Notes under the pieces: generated by a model
The model's database searches: none
What the model was told of the DNA's origin: nothing
Seen by the model: only the letters and a program-made list of their open reading frames with translations
Source: Candidatus Hydrogenedentota bacterium
Lineage (GTDB): Bacteria > Hydrogenedentota > Hydrogenedentia > Hydrogenedentales > CAITNO01
Length of the DNA stretch: 64,000 nucleotides
Direction: 5' to 3'
NCBI GenBank assembly: GCA_903893795.1
Contig: CAITNO010000015.1
Span: 62,001 to 126,000, forward strand
Made by a program: the position numbers and the translations under genes
Part shown: positions 18,617 through 27,814 of the stretch, in pieces
Position numbering within the stretch: position 1 is the first letter of the stretch
Layout of the letters: each line of letters opens with the position of its first letter

Positions 18617-18994
18617 GCCTGTCCGGGGTTCAGTATTGGCCTCCAAGCGTGAGGAGGGGTGCCGTGTAGTCCATTTTCCGGACACCCCTCTTCCCATGAG
18701 GGGAAAGCTCGGAGACAAATGCGGGCCATTTCATCGCTCCCAATTCTTTGAGGGGCGAGTTCGCTGGTTCAAGAGTGCAGGTATATGCCTGGATTCTTGG
18801 AAGAGGGCGGTGCAGAACCGGGTGGTTTGGCTCGCCGGGACAAACCCGCCCCTCGTTACCCGGTTGTTGGCGGCCAGAATGTCACGGAAGAAAGCGCCCC
18901 CGTGGTTTTGTTATACTCCGCGTTTCCCCATGGTACGTCGGCGAATGCAGGCGGGGGGACAGGGAATTCATTCAGAGAGCGAGGTATCGGCGTC
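18617..18994. other. Gap with hairpin between outer-membrane and Hsp70-like genes
   Basis: No gene is seen in this 378-bp stretch, although the Hsp70 frame stays open back into it. A hairpin with arms GAGGGGTG (18654-18661) and CACCCCTC (18683-18690) and a 21-nt loop could terminate the upstream gene. The rest shows no clear structure. Confidence 0.4.
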
Positions 18995-20407
18995 TTGACG
19001 CAACTGTATTGTGGTGTTGATTTTGGAACGACCAACTCCAGTGTGGCCGTATCGGACGGCGTGTCGGCGCGTGTGCTGCATCTGGATGATGACAATGATC
19101 CAGGGACCTCGCTGCCGTCGTTGCTGTACATAACGAGCGAGGGCGAATCCATTGTGGGCCGTTCCGCGGCCAAAGCGTTCATTTCGCGCAATGTGGACCG
19201 AGAGGTTATTCTCAAGCAGATCGACCTCGGCGTTGAGATAGAGGCCTATGTCCCCTCCGAGCCGGACAAGAGCGAGAGCTACCGGCCCGACGCGGTTGAT
19301 CCGGAACGGCGGGAATCGGTACGGGCGCGTGCCATGGTCGAAATTAACTCGCCGGGGCGCCTCTTCCAGTCGCTCAAGACGCTGATGCGCCACCGGGGCT
19401 TCAAGGGCACCGAGGTTTTCGGCACGCAGTACCAGATTGAAGAGCTGGTCTCGGTCATTCTGCGCCGCATCAAGGCGGCCGCTGATGAGGCCGCCGGACA
19501 GCCGGTCGAGCGGGCCGTGTTTGGCCGCCCGGTGCGTTTTTCCAAGGATCCGGAAGAGGACGAGGTCGCCGAGCGGCGCCTGCGCACGGCGGCCCAACTG
19601 GCGGGTTTCAAAGACATCACTTTCTTTTATGAGCCCGTCGGCGCCTGTGTGGAGTATGCCGTCGCGTCCGATGAGCAGCAGCGGCTCATGGTGGTGGACA
19701 TCGGCGGCGGCACCTGCGACGTGTGCATCATGGAATTCGGCGGCGGTCACGGCCCGGCCCAGCGCCTTGCCGAAAGCCGCATTCTTTCCGTGTCCGGCGT
19801 GTCCGTTGCGGGCGATGCCATTGACCGTGAGATCATCCGCAGCAAGCTGTTTCCCGTGTTCGGCAGCCGCGCCCGCTACGGCCCCAACATGCTGCCCATG
19901 CCCCAGTTCGTCTACAACCAGATCCTCGACTGGCAGAACCTGTACAAGCTGAACACCGAAGAGACGATCAACTGGCTGCTCGCCGCCGAGGCCAGCAGCG
20001 ATCATCCCGAGGGGCTGCGGGCGCTGCGCTTTCTCATCCAGCGCAATTTCGGCTACCCCATTGTGCGCGAGGTTGAGGCGGCGAAAAAGCGTCTGTCCAC
20101 CACCATGGAAACGGGCATATCGCTGCACTACGAGGACATCCATCTGGAAGAGCGGCTGGAACGGCACGAGTTCTCGCACATTATCGAGGACCAACTCCAC
20201 ATCATGCTGGGCACCATTGAGGAGGCCGAGGCGGCGGCGGGGCTGCGGCCCGACCAGCTCGACCTGGTGCTCACCACGGGCGGCACGAGCCTCATTCCGG
20301 CCATTCGCGACATGCTGCACGAACGCTACGGCTACGACCGCGTCCAGCAGCGCGACACCTTCACCAGTGTCGCGACGGGCTTGGCGATTGTGGCGCAGTA
20401 CATCTAG
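18995..20407 (+). CDS. Hsp70-family ATPase, short (YegD-like)
   Basis: A 470-residue actin-fold ATPase. The phosphate-1 loop CGVDFGTTNSSVAVSD, phosphate-2 VVDIGGGTCDVCIMEFG and adenosine motif VLTTGGTSLIPAIRDML are all intact. It lacks the canonical substrate-binding domain and EEVD-type tail of DnaK, so it resembles YegD-like Hsp70 relatives of unknown client. The reading frame stays open upstream, but the TTG at 18995 puts the first beta strand at the usual position, whereas the upstream extension has low-complexity, non-homologous sequence. No DnaJ or GrpE gene is adjacent. Confidence 0.83.
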   Translation: MTQLYCGVDFGTTNSSVAVSDGVSARVLHLDDDNDPGTSLPSLLYITSEGESIVGRSAAKAFISRNVDREVILKQIDLGVEIEAYVPSEPDKSESYRPDAVDPERRESVRARAMVEINSPGRLFQSLKTLMRHRGFKGTEVFGTQYQIEELVSVILRRIKAAADEAAGQPVERAVFGRPVRFSKDPEEDEVAERRLRTAAQLAGFKDITFFYEPVGACVEYAVASDEQQRLMVVDIGGGTCDVCIMEFGGGHGPAQRLAESRILSVSGVSVAGDAIDREIIRSKLFPVFGSRARYGPNMLPMPQFVYNQILDWQNLYKLNTEETINWLLAAEASSDHPEGLRALRFLIQRNFGYPIVREVEAAKKRLSTTMETGISLHYEDIHLEERLERHEFSHIIEDQLHIMLGTIEEAEAAAGLRPDQLDLVLTTGGTSLIPAIRDMLHERYGYDRVQQRDTFTSVATGLAIVAQYI

Positions 20408-20582
20408 ACGGACCCGGCGGGAGAGGAAGACTTGGGGGAGGGGCTGCACTGATTTCCCAGTTCTTGTTTTTGGGAGGGTCCATGGTCTACCTTTTCCAAT
20501 GCGGCTACCGGCGTCTTCTGGGTCATGCAGGCCGGGCCGCAGAGCAAGGGTGGAAACGGCATTCAAACAAGGAAGATGCAAC

Positions 20583-21917
20583 ATGGACGCGAAGAAATCG
20601 GACGGGATGTCACGGCGGTCGTTTATGAAGGGTGTGGTTGCGGCGGCGCCGCTCATTATCCCGGCGGCGGCGCTGGGCACAAGAGACGCGGTTGCGGCCA
20701 GTGACCGCATCACCTTCGCGCTGATCGGCTGCGGCGGACAGGGCAACCATGTCATCGGCGGCGTGCTTGAGCAAAAGTCCAAGGGCACGCAGGTGGTGGC
20801 GGTCTGCGATGTGAACAAGAAGAATCTGGACGCCACCAAGGCCAAAATCGACAAGACCTACGACAACAAGGACTGCGCCGCCTACAAGGATTTCCGCGAG
20901 GTGCTCGCGCGCAAGGACATTGACGCGGTGGTGATCGGCACGCCGGACCACTGGCACGCACTGGTTGCCATTGAGGCGGCCAAGCAGGGCAAGGACATCT
21001 ACTGCGAGAAGCCGCTGGCCTGGTCGCTGGGCGAGGGTCGGGCCGTGGTCAAGGCCGTCCGCGACAACAAGCGCGTGCTCCAGGTCGGCAGCATGCAGCG
21101 CTCCGGCGGCGAGTTCAAGTACGCCTGCGAGGTCGTGCGCAACGGCTATCTTGGCAAAATACAGCACATCAACGTCGGCTTGCCCAACGGCGGCAACGCC
21201 AAATGGGTGGACGAGTATCCCGCCCCGCCCGATTACCTGGACTACGATTTCTATGTGGGTCCGGCGGAATGGGTTCCCTACCACGTGGACCGGCTCGACT
21301 GGAACTGGCGCTGGTGGATGGGCTTCGGCGGCGGCCAGATGATGGACTGGATCGGCCACCACGGCGACATCGCGCACATGGGCATGGGCTGGGACAATCA
21401 CGGCCCCTGTGAAATCGAGCCGGTGCTCTGGGAAATGTCCGCGGAGCGCAACAACCTGTACAACGGCCCGGCCAAGTACCTCATCAACTACAAGTACGAA
21501 GACGGCACGACCATGCAGTTGGGCAGCCAGGCGGAAATGCCGGAAGTCTTCCGGAACTGCGAAGACACGGGCACCCAGTGGTTCGGCGAAGACGGCAAGT
21601 GGATTTACGTTTCGCGCAAGGGGATACATGCCAGTTCCAAGGACCTGATGCACATCCACTTCAAGGACAAAGATTTCCGCTTCCGCAAGGAAGGCAACCA
21701 TGTGCGCGACTTCCTGACCTGCATCCGCGAGCGGACCGACCCCATCGCGCCCGTTGAGGCGGGCCACCGCTCGTCGTCGATCGGCCACCTGGGCAAGATT
21801 GCCACCATGCTCCAGAGCAAGCTGAAGTGGGACCCCAAGGAGGAGAAGTTCATCGACAATGACGCGATCAATTCGATGTTGACGCGCAAGTACCGCGGGG
21901 ACTGGAAGCTGAGCTAG
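20583..21917 (+). CDS. Tat-exported Gfo/Idh/MocA family oxidoreductase
   Basis: A 444-residue NAD(P)-dependent sugar dehydrogenase or glycosidase-like enzyme. The N-terminus MSRRSFMKGVVAAAPLIIPA is a twin-arginine signal, so a folded, cofactor-loaded protein is exported. The Rossmann motif ITFALIGCGGQGNHVIGG, the EKPLAW lysine loop and DWIGHHGDIAHMGMGWD in the catalytic domain are typical of the family and of GH109-like members. AAGGAAG lies upstream of the ATG, fixing the start. It is probably monocistronic, with a strong terminator beyond it. Many such paralogs occur in the PVC and Hydrogenedentota groups; the substrate is unknown. Confidence 0.92.
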   Translation: MDAKKSDGMSRRSFMKGVVAAAPLIIPAAALGTRDAVAASDRITFALIGCGGQGNHVIGGVLEQKSKGTQVVAVCDVNKKNLDATKAKIDKTYDNKDCAAYKDFREVLARKDIDAVVIGTPDHWHALVAIEAAKQGKDIYCEKPLAWSLGEGRAVVKAVRDNKRVLQVGSMQRSGGEFKYACEVVRNGYLGKIQHINVGLPNGGNAKWVDEYPAPPDYLDYDFYVGPAEWVPYHVDRLDWNWRWWMGFGGGQMMDWIGHHGDIAHMGMGWDNHGPCEIEPVLWEMSAERNNLYNGPAKYLINYKYEDGTTMQLGSQAEMPEVFRNCEDTGTQWFGEDGKWIYVSRKGIHASSKDLMHIHFKDKDFRFRKEGNHVRDFLTCIRERTDPIAPVEAGHRSSSIGHLGKIATMLQSKLKWDPKEEKFIDNDAINSMLTRKYRGDWKLS

Positions 21918-21945
21918 TCACCAGGACGAGAGCACCAAGTATTAT

Positions 21946-21980
21946 CGAGGGACGCTTTCCATTGCGGAAAGCGTCCCTCG
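21946..21980. terminator. Bidirectional hairpin between convergent genes
   Basis: A perfect 15-bp stem (CGAGGGACGCTTTCC / GGAAAGCGTCCCTCG) with a 5-nt loop lies between the oxidoreductase stop and the end of the convergent DUF4838 gene. The T tract is weak. Confidence 0.75.
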
Positions 21981-22011
21981 CTTGTTCGCCCCTTCGGGGC
22001 CGGTGACGGCT

Positions 22012-24534
22012 CTATTTCGGCATTGGCCCGACGGTGATGGAATGGGTGAAGGAGACGCACTCGCCGGGGGCGAGGGTCACGGGTTTCATCCACAACTCGG
22101 CCTCAAGCTCGTTGAGGTAGTCCGGATAGGCGTAGAGCCAGGCGTAGTCCAGTTTGGCGTCGTCGAAGGACTGGGTGACTTCCAGACCCTTGGTTCCTGT
22201 CAACACCCAGGCACCATTCGGCGCGTTTTGGTCCAGGTAATGCTCACCTTCGCGCAACCCTTCGATGATGGGTTTCATGCCGCGTTGGACCTCGTGCCCC
22301 TGCCGGTCGGTGAAGGCGACCCGGGTCTTCATGAGGTCGCCAAGGTCAAATTCGGTGTGGCTGCGCAGGTGGGCATCTCGGGGCTTGTTGCTCCTGTTGG
22401 TCAGCGTCGCCTCGACAGTGAGCGTTGGCGCGTCCCCTTCTATCCGTATGGTCCGCTTCAGATCGAAATCGCCGGCTTTGGCTGTCAGGGTGATGGAGGT
22501 TGGCGTGGTCTCTGCGGTGCTGAACTGCATGAACATGCCTTCGGGGGAGAAGAGTCCGCCGAGCCGGGTTTCCTCGCCGCCGTTGAAGGGGAAGAAGAGG
22601 CCGCGCGATGTTTCATTGGCGGTGATGCACTGTCCCGTTTGCCGGTCGGTGATGCGCAGCATGCGGCCGCCGAAGAAGGGCACCACATCGGCGGTCAGCT
22701 TCGCGTTGCCAATGCCCGGGGCCGACTGGGGCATGTTGAATACGGCGCAGAGCATGGGCATTTGCGCGGGCTCGCCGGAGACTTCGCGGAGGGCATTGAA
22801 GCAGTGCCTCTGCATGCGCTCCACGAAATCCAGCGCATCGGGCAACTGCGCCAGGGGACTGCGGAAGCTGAGGAGCCCGCTGTCGATGCTGTAGCCGTTG
22901 CGCGGGAACATGTTCGCGTAGGTCAGCGGCATGCGCGCCACGCGCACCCGTTCCAGCAGTTCGGCATCGTCCTTGACAGCCGCTTCGGCCTCGTCAAACA
23001 GGCCCGCCGCCTTGTTCATGACCTCGTTGGGCAGATAACCCTGGGCCGGGTTGGTGTAGAGGTGCATGTGGACATCATCCTTGTCCACTTTGTCCTGCAG
23101 CAGCTTGATGTACGAGCCAATCGGTCCCGCCGCGGCGCCGTAACAGCCTTCCAGGAAATCCTTCATGACGGCTCCGGCATCGACGTCGGGATTCCACAGG
23201 AGCTTCATGCCGTAGTAGGGTCTCAGCAGGCTGAATTCGCCGCCGCCGCCGCCGTTGCCCATGCCCTGCAGGTAAACTCCCTCGACGCCCAGGTTGCGGT
23301 AGAACTTCATGTCGGCCGCCATGGCTCCGAAATTGGGGAAGGGGTTGTAGTAGTGGGCGAAATCAACGATGTAGTGCCAGATGTACAGGTGGGAAGTGAG
23401 CTTGGACCACGCCTCGGCGCGGCGCCTGTAATCGGCGTTGAGCGGGCACGTGGCAATGGGATGGCTGTCACAGCTCGGGAACATGTGGCAGAGCCACACG
23501 GCCACGTTGGGGTGCATCGTGAGCCCCCTGGGCGCTTCCTCGGTGTACATGTAGGCCAGCGTGCCGATGACCTTGTCGGGATGGACCTTTGACGTGCGCT
23601 CCGCGAGCTGGTTGAGGAACCAGAACTGGGTGCCGCCGGTGGTGCCGTACTGCGCGTTCATGGCCGTGCACTTGGGGCACTGGCAATAGTTGTAGTAATC
23701 CAACTGCGAGAAATTGTACTGGCGATACTGGGGCGCCTCTTTCATCCGTTTCAGCATGCGCTCGGTCACGAGGTCCAGCACTTCCGGATTGGTCAGGCAC
23801 AACTGCGTTTCCATTCTGCGGCGCACACCGCCAATCTCGCTGAAATACTCCGGATGGGAATCGAAAAACTCCTCCGGCGAGACGTAGCGGAAATAGCTGT
23901 GGCAGCGCCCGTCGTGGGCTTGCTGGACGCCCTGCGGATTATCGGGACCGCCCCCGCCCGCATTTTCCCGCTGGCGCGCGCGAAAATCGGCGTCGCCGCC
24001 CGGCCAGGCATAGGAAATGTCACGCATGAGAAAGGCCGGTTTTGCCAGCTTGTCCAAGGACGGCAGCGGCACATCCTTCGCGGCCGGGGTTTTGGTGACG
24101 CCGGGGGCAAACCAGCGCACCCCGAAGGCGGTCTCCAGGAATTCGTAGGCGCCGTAGAGCGTGCCCGCCGCCGCCGTGCCGGCGATGACCACATTTTCGC
24201 CGACGGTCTTGAGGGCGTAGCCCTGTTCGCCCAGTGCCTCGGGCGACGGGTCCACGCCCAGGCTTTTCGCCACAGAACCGCAACCGAGCACAATCATGGG
24301 CGCATCAGTTGGCGGTTGCGTCACAATGGGGAGTTGTGCCCCGGTGCAGGCCTGCACGTGGGACTGGATGTCTTTGGCTGCCTGTTGTTCCGAGGGGCTG
24401 GCATCCGCGCGGAGCACGATTTGATGGGCGCTGGCGCCGTCGTGCACCAGCATGGGCAAATCCGCAGCCTGCGACGGCAGGCCGGTGGCCAGCGCCATAA
24501 CCATGAAAACACCCCAGCCAAACACTGCTCTCAT
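22012..24534 (-). CDS. Secreted DUF4838 protein, putative glycan-active
   Basis: An 840-residue exported protein. A signal peptide (VFMVMALATGLPSQAA) leads to an N-terminal domain like those preceding GH20/GH67 catalytic domains (ASPSEQQAAKDIQSHVQA; GYALKTVGENVVIAG). The central DUF4838 domain follows, with NFSQLDYYNYCQCPKC and a TIM-barrel-like pattern (HLYIWHYIVDFAHYY, GVEGVYLQGMG), and then a C-terminal beta-rich region. The paired cysteines around YCQCPKC are typical. AGGAGG lies seven bases before the ATG at 24534, so the long in-frame extension upstream is rejected. The context of fucosidase and GH123-like genes suggests polysaccharide breakdown, but no activity is proven for the family. 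Confidence 0.85.
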   Translation of the reverse strand: MRAVFGWGVFMVMALATGLPSQAADLPMLVHDGASAHQIVLRADASPSEQQAAKDIQSHVQACTGAQLPIVTQPPTDAPMIVLGCGSVAKSLGVDPSPEALGEQGYALKTVGENVVIAGTAAAGTLYGAYEFLETAFGVRWFAPGVTKTPAAKDVPLPSLDKLAKPAFLMRDISYAWPGGDADFRARQRENAGGGGPDNPQGVQQAHDGRCHSYFRYVSPEEFFDSHPEYFSEIGGVRRRMETQLCLTNPEVLDLVTERMLKRMKEAPQYRQYNFSQLDYYNYCQCPKCTAMNAQYGTTGGTQFWFLNQLAERTSKVHPDKVIGTLAYMYTEEAPRGLTMHPNVAVWLCHMFPSCDSHPIATCPLNADYRRRAEAWSKLTSHLYIWHYIVDFAHYYNPFPNFGAMAADMKFYRNLGVEGVYLQGMGNGGGGGEFSLLRPYYGMKLLWNPDVDAGAVMKDFLEGCYGAAAGPIGSYIKLLQDKVDKDDVHMHLYTNPAQGYLPNEVMNKAAGLFDEAEAAVKDDAELLERVRVARMPLTYANMFPRNGYSIDSGLLSFRSPLAQLPDALDFVERMQRHCFNALREVSGEPAQMPMLCAVFNMPQSAPGIGNAKLTADVVPFFGGRMLRITDRQTGQCITANETSRGLFFPFNGGEETRLGGLFSPEGMFMQFSTAETTPTSITLTAKAGDFDLKRTIRIEGDAPTLTVEATLTNRSNKPRDAHLRSHTEFDLGDLMKTRVAFTDRQGHEVQRGMKPIIEGLREGEHYLDQNAPNGAWVLTGTKGLEVTQSFDDAKLDYAWLYAYPDYLNELEAELWMKPVTLAPGECVSFTHSITVGPMPK

Positions 24535-24664
24535 GAATAAGCCTCCTATGCTTGGATAACCGTGCTCGAAGCATTGGACCGTCTTGCGGGCGCGTCGGTG
24601 TCCGGAGGTATGGGAAGAATGAGAACCGGAATGAGGGAGTCTGTTGTTCCAGGCGGTTCCGGGA

Positions 24665-25459
24665 TTAGAGGAACATCGCGATGACGACAACGATGCCCAG
24701 TACAATCCGGTACCAGCCGAAGGGGGCGAAACTGCGGGTTTGGATGTAGCGCATGAACGCGGCGATAACCACATAGGCGACCGCGAAGGACACGAGAGAG
24801 CCGACGGCGAGCAGCGCCCATTCATGGCCGGAAAAATGCGTCCCGTGCTTCAGCAGATCGTGCGCGCAGGCCGCCATCATGGTGGGACTGGCCAGAAAGA
24901 AAGAGAATTCAGCGGCGGCGGGCCGGGCCGCGCCCAGGACCATGCCGCCCACGATGGTGGCCGCCGACCGGGAGGTGCCGGGGATCATGGCCAGGCACTG
25001 GAAGAAACCCACGGCAACGGCCGAGGGAATCTTGAAATTGTCCACCTTCTCGAAGCGGCGTTTCAGACCGATCTTTTCAATGACGATGAGCGCGACGCCG
25101 CCCACGATGAGCGCCCCCGCAACCACGCCTTTTGTGAACAGGTACTGTTTAATCTTGCTGGCCAGCAGAAGGCCTATCACGGCTGCGGGGAGGAACGCTG
25201 CCACAATCAGTATCCACAGTCGAATGGTGGGGATCGGATCTTTGTCCTTGCCGAAGGGCCAGAGCCGTCCCCAGAAGTAGAGCACCACGGCAAAAATGGC
25301 GGGCAACTGAATGATTACCGCAAATGCGTCGGCAAATTCCTTGGAACCGCCCAGCGGCAGGTAGTCTTCCACGAGAATAAGATGGCCCGTGCTGCTGATG
25401 GGCAGGAATTCGGTGACACCTTCCACGATGCCGAGGATGACTGCATTGATGAAATCCAT
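24665..25459 (-). CDS. uppP: Undecaprenyl-diphosphatase UppP/BacA
   Basis: A 264-residue inner-membrane enzyme that dephosphorylates undecaprenyl pyrophosphate to recycle the lipid carrier for peptidoglycan and surface glycans. It also gives bacitracin tolerance. The family blocks are clear: GIVEGVTEFLPISSTGHLIL near the N-terminus (the catalytic Glu and Ser region) and IPGTSRSAATIVGGMVLG in the second half. About eight helices are predicted. AAGGAG is placed before the ATG at 25459. It complements uppS at 39.5 kb and the flippase/ligase pair at 4.4-7.4 kb. Confidence 0.95.
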   Translation of the reverse strand: MDFINAVILGIVEGVTEFLPISSTGHLILVEDYLPLGGSKEFADAFAVIIQLPAIFAVVLYFWGRLWPFGKDKDPIPTIRLWILIVAAFLPAAVIGLLLASKIKQYLFTKGVVAGALIVGGVALIVIEKIGLKRRFEKVDNFKIPSAVAVGFFQCLAMIPGTSRSAATIVGGMVLGAARPAAAEFSFFLASPTMMAACAHDLLKHGTHFSGHEWALLAVGSLVSFAVAYVVIAAFMRYIQTRSFAPFGWYRIVLGIVVVIAMFL

Positions 25460-25561
25460 GAAACAAGCTCCTTCTTTCTTGGGAGACGGAATCGTAGCAC
25501 ATTCGGCTTGGGCGTCACATCGAAGGGTATGCAGGCAACGCGGCAAGATGCCGCGTCTACA

Positions 25562-25594
25562 TTAAGAAAGCCCCCGAATCTGTGGTTCGGGGGC
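25562..25594 (-). terminator. Terminator of the ECF sigma operon
   Basis: On the minus strand, GCCCCCGAA and TTCGGGGGC (9-bp stem, 7-nt loop) are followed by TTTCTTAA. It lies 20 bases after the stop of the Spy-like gene. Confidence 0.85.
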
Positions 25595-25613
25595 GAGGGG
25601 TGGAAACGGAAAA

Positions 25614-26381
25614 CTACCTCTCCGGTGCTTGTGGTGGTGGTCCTTGTGGCGGATTCCCCGGCAGTCCCTGTCCCGGTCCCTGCTGAGAACCCGGGGGCGG
25701 CCCCTGTGGTGGTCCCTGCGGCGGCCGCATGCCGTTTGCGCCGGGTTGCATGGGGTTGTGACCAAAGCCTTGCGGTCCCATTCCAGGCGGCATTCCGGGC
25801 TGCATCATGCCCGGTCCCGGCTGCATGCCCGTGGGACCAAAAGGTTGGGGATTGCGGCGTTCGCGCGCCTCGCGCAGCATTTGTCTCAGGTCGGCCTCAA
25901 ACTCTTCCAGGAACAGCGCCAGTTTGGCCTTCTGCCAGGGATTGAGCTCGGCGCCCATGGTTTCCTGAAGCTGCTGTTTGTGCGCGGCCAGTTTTGCATC
26001 CAAATCATGCAGGCGGGTGAGGCATTCATTCAGCGCTTTCTCATCCTTCTGCTGCTCGACAATGGCGCGCAGGTCACGCATGGCCTCGCCCCGTTCCTTG
26101 CTGAGCGCCTGCTTCGCCTCGCGCGCCTCGGTGAAGCGGCGCATGAGCACCACGCTCTGCTCATCGCCCAGTTTGAGTTCGCCCGAAAGCCGCGCAATCA
26201 TGACCTGTTCCAGCATCTCGCGCGATTTGGCCTGGTTGCCGTCTTTGCCCATGTGCGGGCCCTGGTGTTTCTGGCCCCTGCCGTCTGGCGGTCCCTGCGG
26301 CGCTTCCGCGGGCTGGGCCGCCGTCCACGCCGTCGCCAGCACAGCAGCCAGCGCGATGATCGCCAGGGTCGGATGTTTCAT
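25614..26381 (-). CDS. Spy/CpxP-like periplasmic protein with Pro-Gly-Gln-rich tail
   Basis: A 255-residue exported protein. A signal peptide (HPTLAIIALAAVLATAWTAA) is followed by a helical region of about 110 residues (LSGELKLGDEQSVVLMRRF ... LNPWQKAKLALFLEEF) similar in pattern to Spy/CnrX-type periplasmic stress and metal sensors. A long tail of PQGPP, PGMPPG and QGPGQG units follows and is probably disordered. GAGGAG precedes the ATG at 26381. It is the third gene of a sigma / anti-sigma operon, fitting a periplasmic input to the envelope-stress switch. The exact signal is unknown. Confidence 0.7.
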   Translation of the reverse strand: MKHPTLAIIALAAVLATAWTAAQPAEAPQGPPDGRGQKHQGPHMGKDGNQAKSREMLEQVMIARLSGELKLGDEQSVVLMRRFTEAREAKQALSKERGEAMRDLRAIVEQQKDEKALNECLTRLHDLDAKLAAHKQQLQETMGAELNPWQKAKLALFLEEFEADLRQMLREARERRNPQPFGPTGMQPGPGMMQPGMPPGMGPQGFGHNPMQPGANGMRPPQGPPQGPPPGSQQGPGQGLPGNPPQGPPPQAPER

Positions 26382-26418
26382 GTTCTTGCTCCTCTTGTTC
26401 GCCTGCGCCGGGCCGGTT

Positions 26419-27036
26419 TCAGGCGCCGGGCCGCAGCTTTGCGGCCAGCACGGCCGCATCTTCATCGGTCAAGCGGTTAATCATGTCAATAACGGAGGCA
26501 TTGGCGTCCAATCCGTCCGTCTCTATCTCATCCGCGCCGCCCGGTTCCCGGGTGGAAAGTTCCGCGAAAGTTCCAGCCAGATCGTTTGGAAGGGTGCCCT
26601 CCATGGCCGGTTCCTCATCCACCCATTCGGCAAAGCTTTCCGCGTCGGGCGCGTTCGCGGCCGCGTTCAGGGCCATCCGCCAGGCATCGCCGTCGGGGGC
26701 GCTTCGTTCCTGCCGTGGCGCCTGGTGGCCGAGGGAAGCCATCACCAGCAGTGTCGCGGCGGCGGCTACCGGCAGGGCGCACCACCAGAAGCCCCGGCCG
26801 GGCAGGGTGAACTTTCGCGCAAAGGCCCGTTTCGTCACTTTGGCGGCAAAGTCCGCCGAAAGGTCGGGTGCGGCAAGCGTCGCCAGACGGGCACGCACCG
26901 CCTGCAACTGGCGGAGACGCAGGGCCAGTTCGGGTTCGGCGTTCAGCCGGGCGCGGAGTCCGGCGGGGTCGTCGCAGTCGCCGTCAAGCCAGGCCGACAG
27001 CAGTTCCAAGTCGCAGTCGTCAATTCGTTCTTTCAT
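26419..27036 (-). CDS. Membrane anti-sigma factor
   Basis: A 205-residue protein with an N-terminal cytosolic segment (CDLELLSAWLDGDCDDPAGL) like the acidic helical start of anti-sigma domains, one membrane helix (WWCALPVAAAATLLVMASLG, about residues 84-103), and a periplasmic part rich in acidic residues. The start codon overlaps the sigma gene stop (ATGA at 27033-27036). This tight coupling is the usual layout for an ECF sigma factor and its cognate inhibitor. The classic HxxxCxxC zinc motif is absent, so it belongs to a non-zinc subgroup. Confidence 0.78.
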   Translation of the reverse strand: MKERIDDCDLELLSAWLDGDCDDPAGLRARLNAEPELALRLRQLQAVRARLATLAAPDLSADFAAKVTKRAFARKFTLPGRGFWWCALPVAAAATLLVMASLGHQAPRQERSAPDGDAWRMALNAAANAPDAESFAEWVDEEPAMEGTLPNDLAGTFAELSTREPGGADEIETDGLDANASVIDMINRLTDEDAAVLAAKLRPGA

Positions 27037-27608
27037 GGCAGCATGTCCTGTTCCGCCAACCGGACCCGCAATGCCTCGCGGGCGCGGGCCAGCCGGCTTC
27101 GAACGGTTCCAATCGGGCACCCAACAACCTGCGCGATGGCTTCGTAATCCAGTTGGTTCAGTTCCCGCAGCACCAGCACCTCGCGGTGTTCGGCGGCCAG
27201 TCCGTCAATGGCATCGGCCAGCACCCTGCCGATCTCCGCCGCCTGTGCCCGATGGTCGGGCTGGTCGCCGGAGGCCGGCTCCGTTTCCAGGCCATCCATC
27301 GGCCGGGCCATGTGCCTTCCGCGGCGGCGTCCGTCACGCAGATGATTCAACGTCAAATTGCGCGCAATGCCAAACAGCAGGGTGGAAAAACGGGCCCTCG
27401 GCTCAATGCGTCCCAAGCTTCGGTACAGGGCCAGAAAGCATTCCTGCGCCACATCCTCCGCGTCGGACAGGTTGCCGATCATGCGCGCGCAAAAGTGCAT
27501 GACCGGACGCTCGTAACGTTGCACCAGCGCCGTGAAGGCCGCCTGGTCGCCGTTGCGCGCCCGGGCCGCGAGGATCCAGTCATCAACTTCCTGCATCCGC
27601 TGCTCCAT
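27033..27608 (-). CDS. ECF RNA polymerase sigma factor
   Basis: A 191-residue sigma70-family factor of the extracytoplasmic type. Region 2 is seen in FTALVQRYERPVMHFCARMI and NLSDAEDVAQECFLALYRS, and region 4 in LPAEHREVLVLRE-like ELNQLDYEAIAQVVGCPIGT followed by VRSRLARAREALR. Two starts are possible: ATG at 27608, or ATG at 27596 with a GGAG eight bases before it. Minus-strand sequence just upstream has GGAAC, 16 bases, then TGTTAT, a layout reminiscent of ECF self-promoters. It would control the anti-sigma and Spy-like genes that follow, and probably itself. Confidence 0.93.
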   Translation of the reverse strand: MEQRMQEVDDWILAARARNGDQAAFTALVQRYERPVMHFCARMIGNLSDAEDVAQECFLALYRSLGRIEPRARFSTLLFGIARNLTLNHLRDGRRRGRHMARPMDGLETEPASGDQPDHRAQAAEIGRVLADAIDGLAAEHREVLVLRELNQLDYEAIAQVVGCPIGTVRSRLARAREALRVRLAEQDMLP

Positions 27609-27814
27609 CCAAAGTCATGAGGTATAACACCGCCCCGGTTCTATAGTTCCATTATAGGGAATAAAGGCCGCCGCAACGAGGAAAACGAAAGGGGAGGGGG
27701 TAAAGAGGACATTTCCCGGGCCGCTTTTTGGAAAAGCGCGCTGGAAACAGGCGCTGGAAACGGGTACACTCCGTTTTTGTCGCGCGGAATGCGGCATTTT
27801 GGAGTGTTCTGGAT

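Noticed and set aside
18968-20854. 628-codon minus-strand frame opposite the Hsp70-like gene
   Set aside because: Antisense shadow of clear actin-fold ATPase motifs.
21982-23592. 536-codon plus-strand frame opposite the DUF4838 gene
   Set aside because: Antisense shadow, with no ribosome site or domain pattern.
24535-24825. N-terminal extension of the DUF4838 gene
   Set aside because: AGGAGG and a proper signal peptide place the start at 24534. The extension is Ser/Pro-rich noise overlapping the uppP end.
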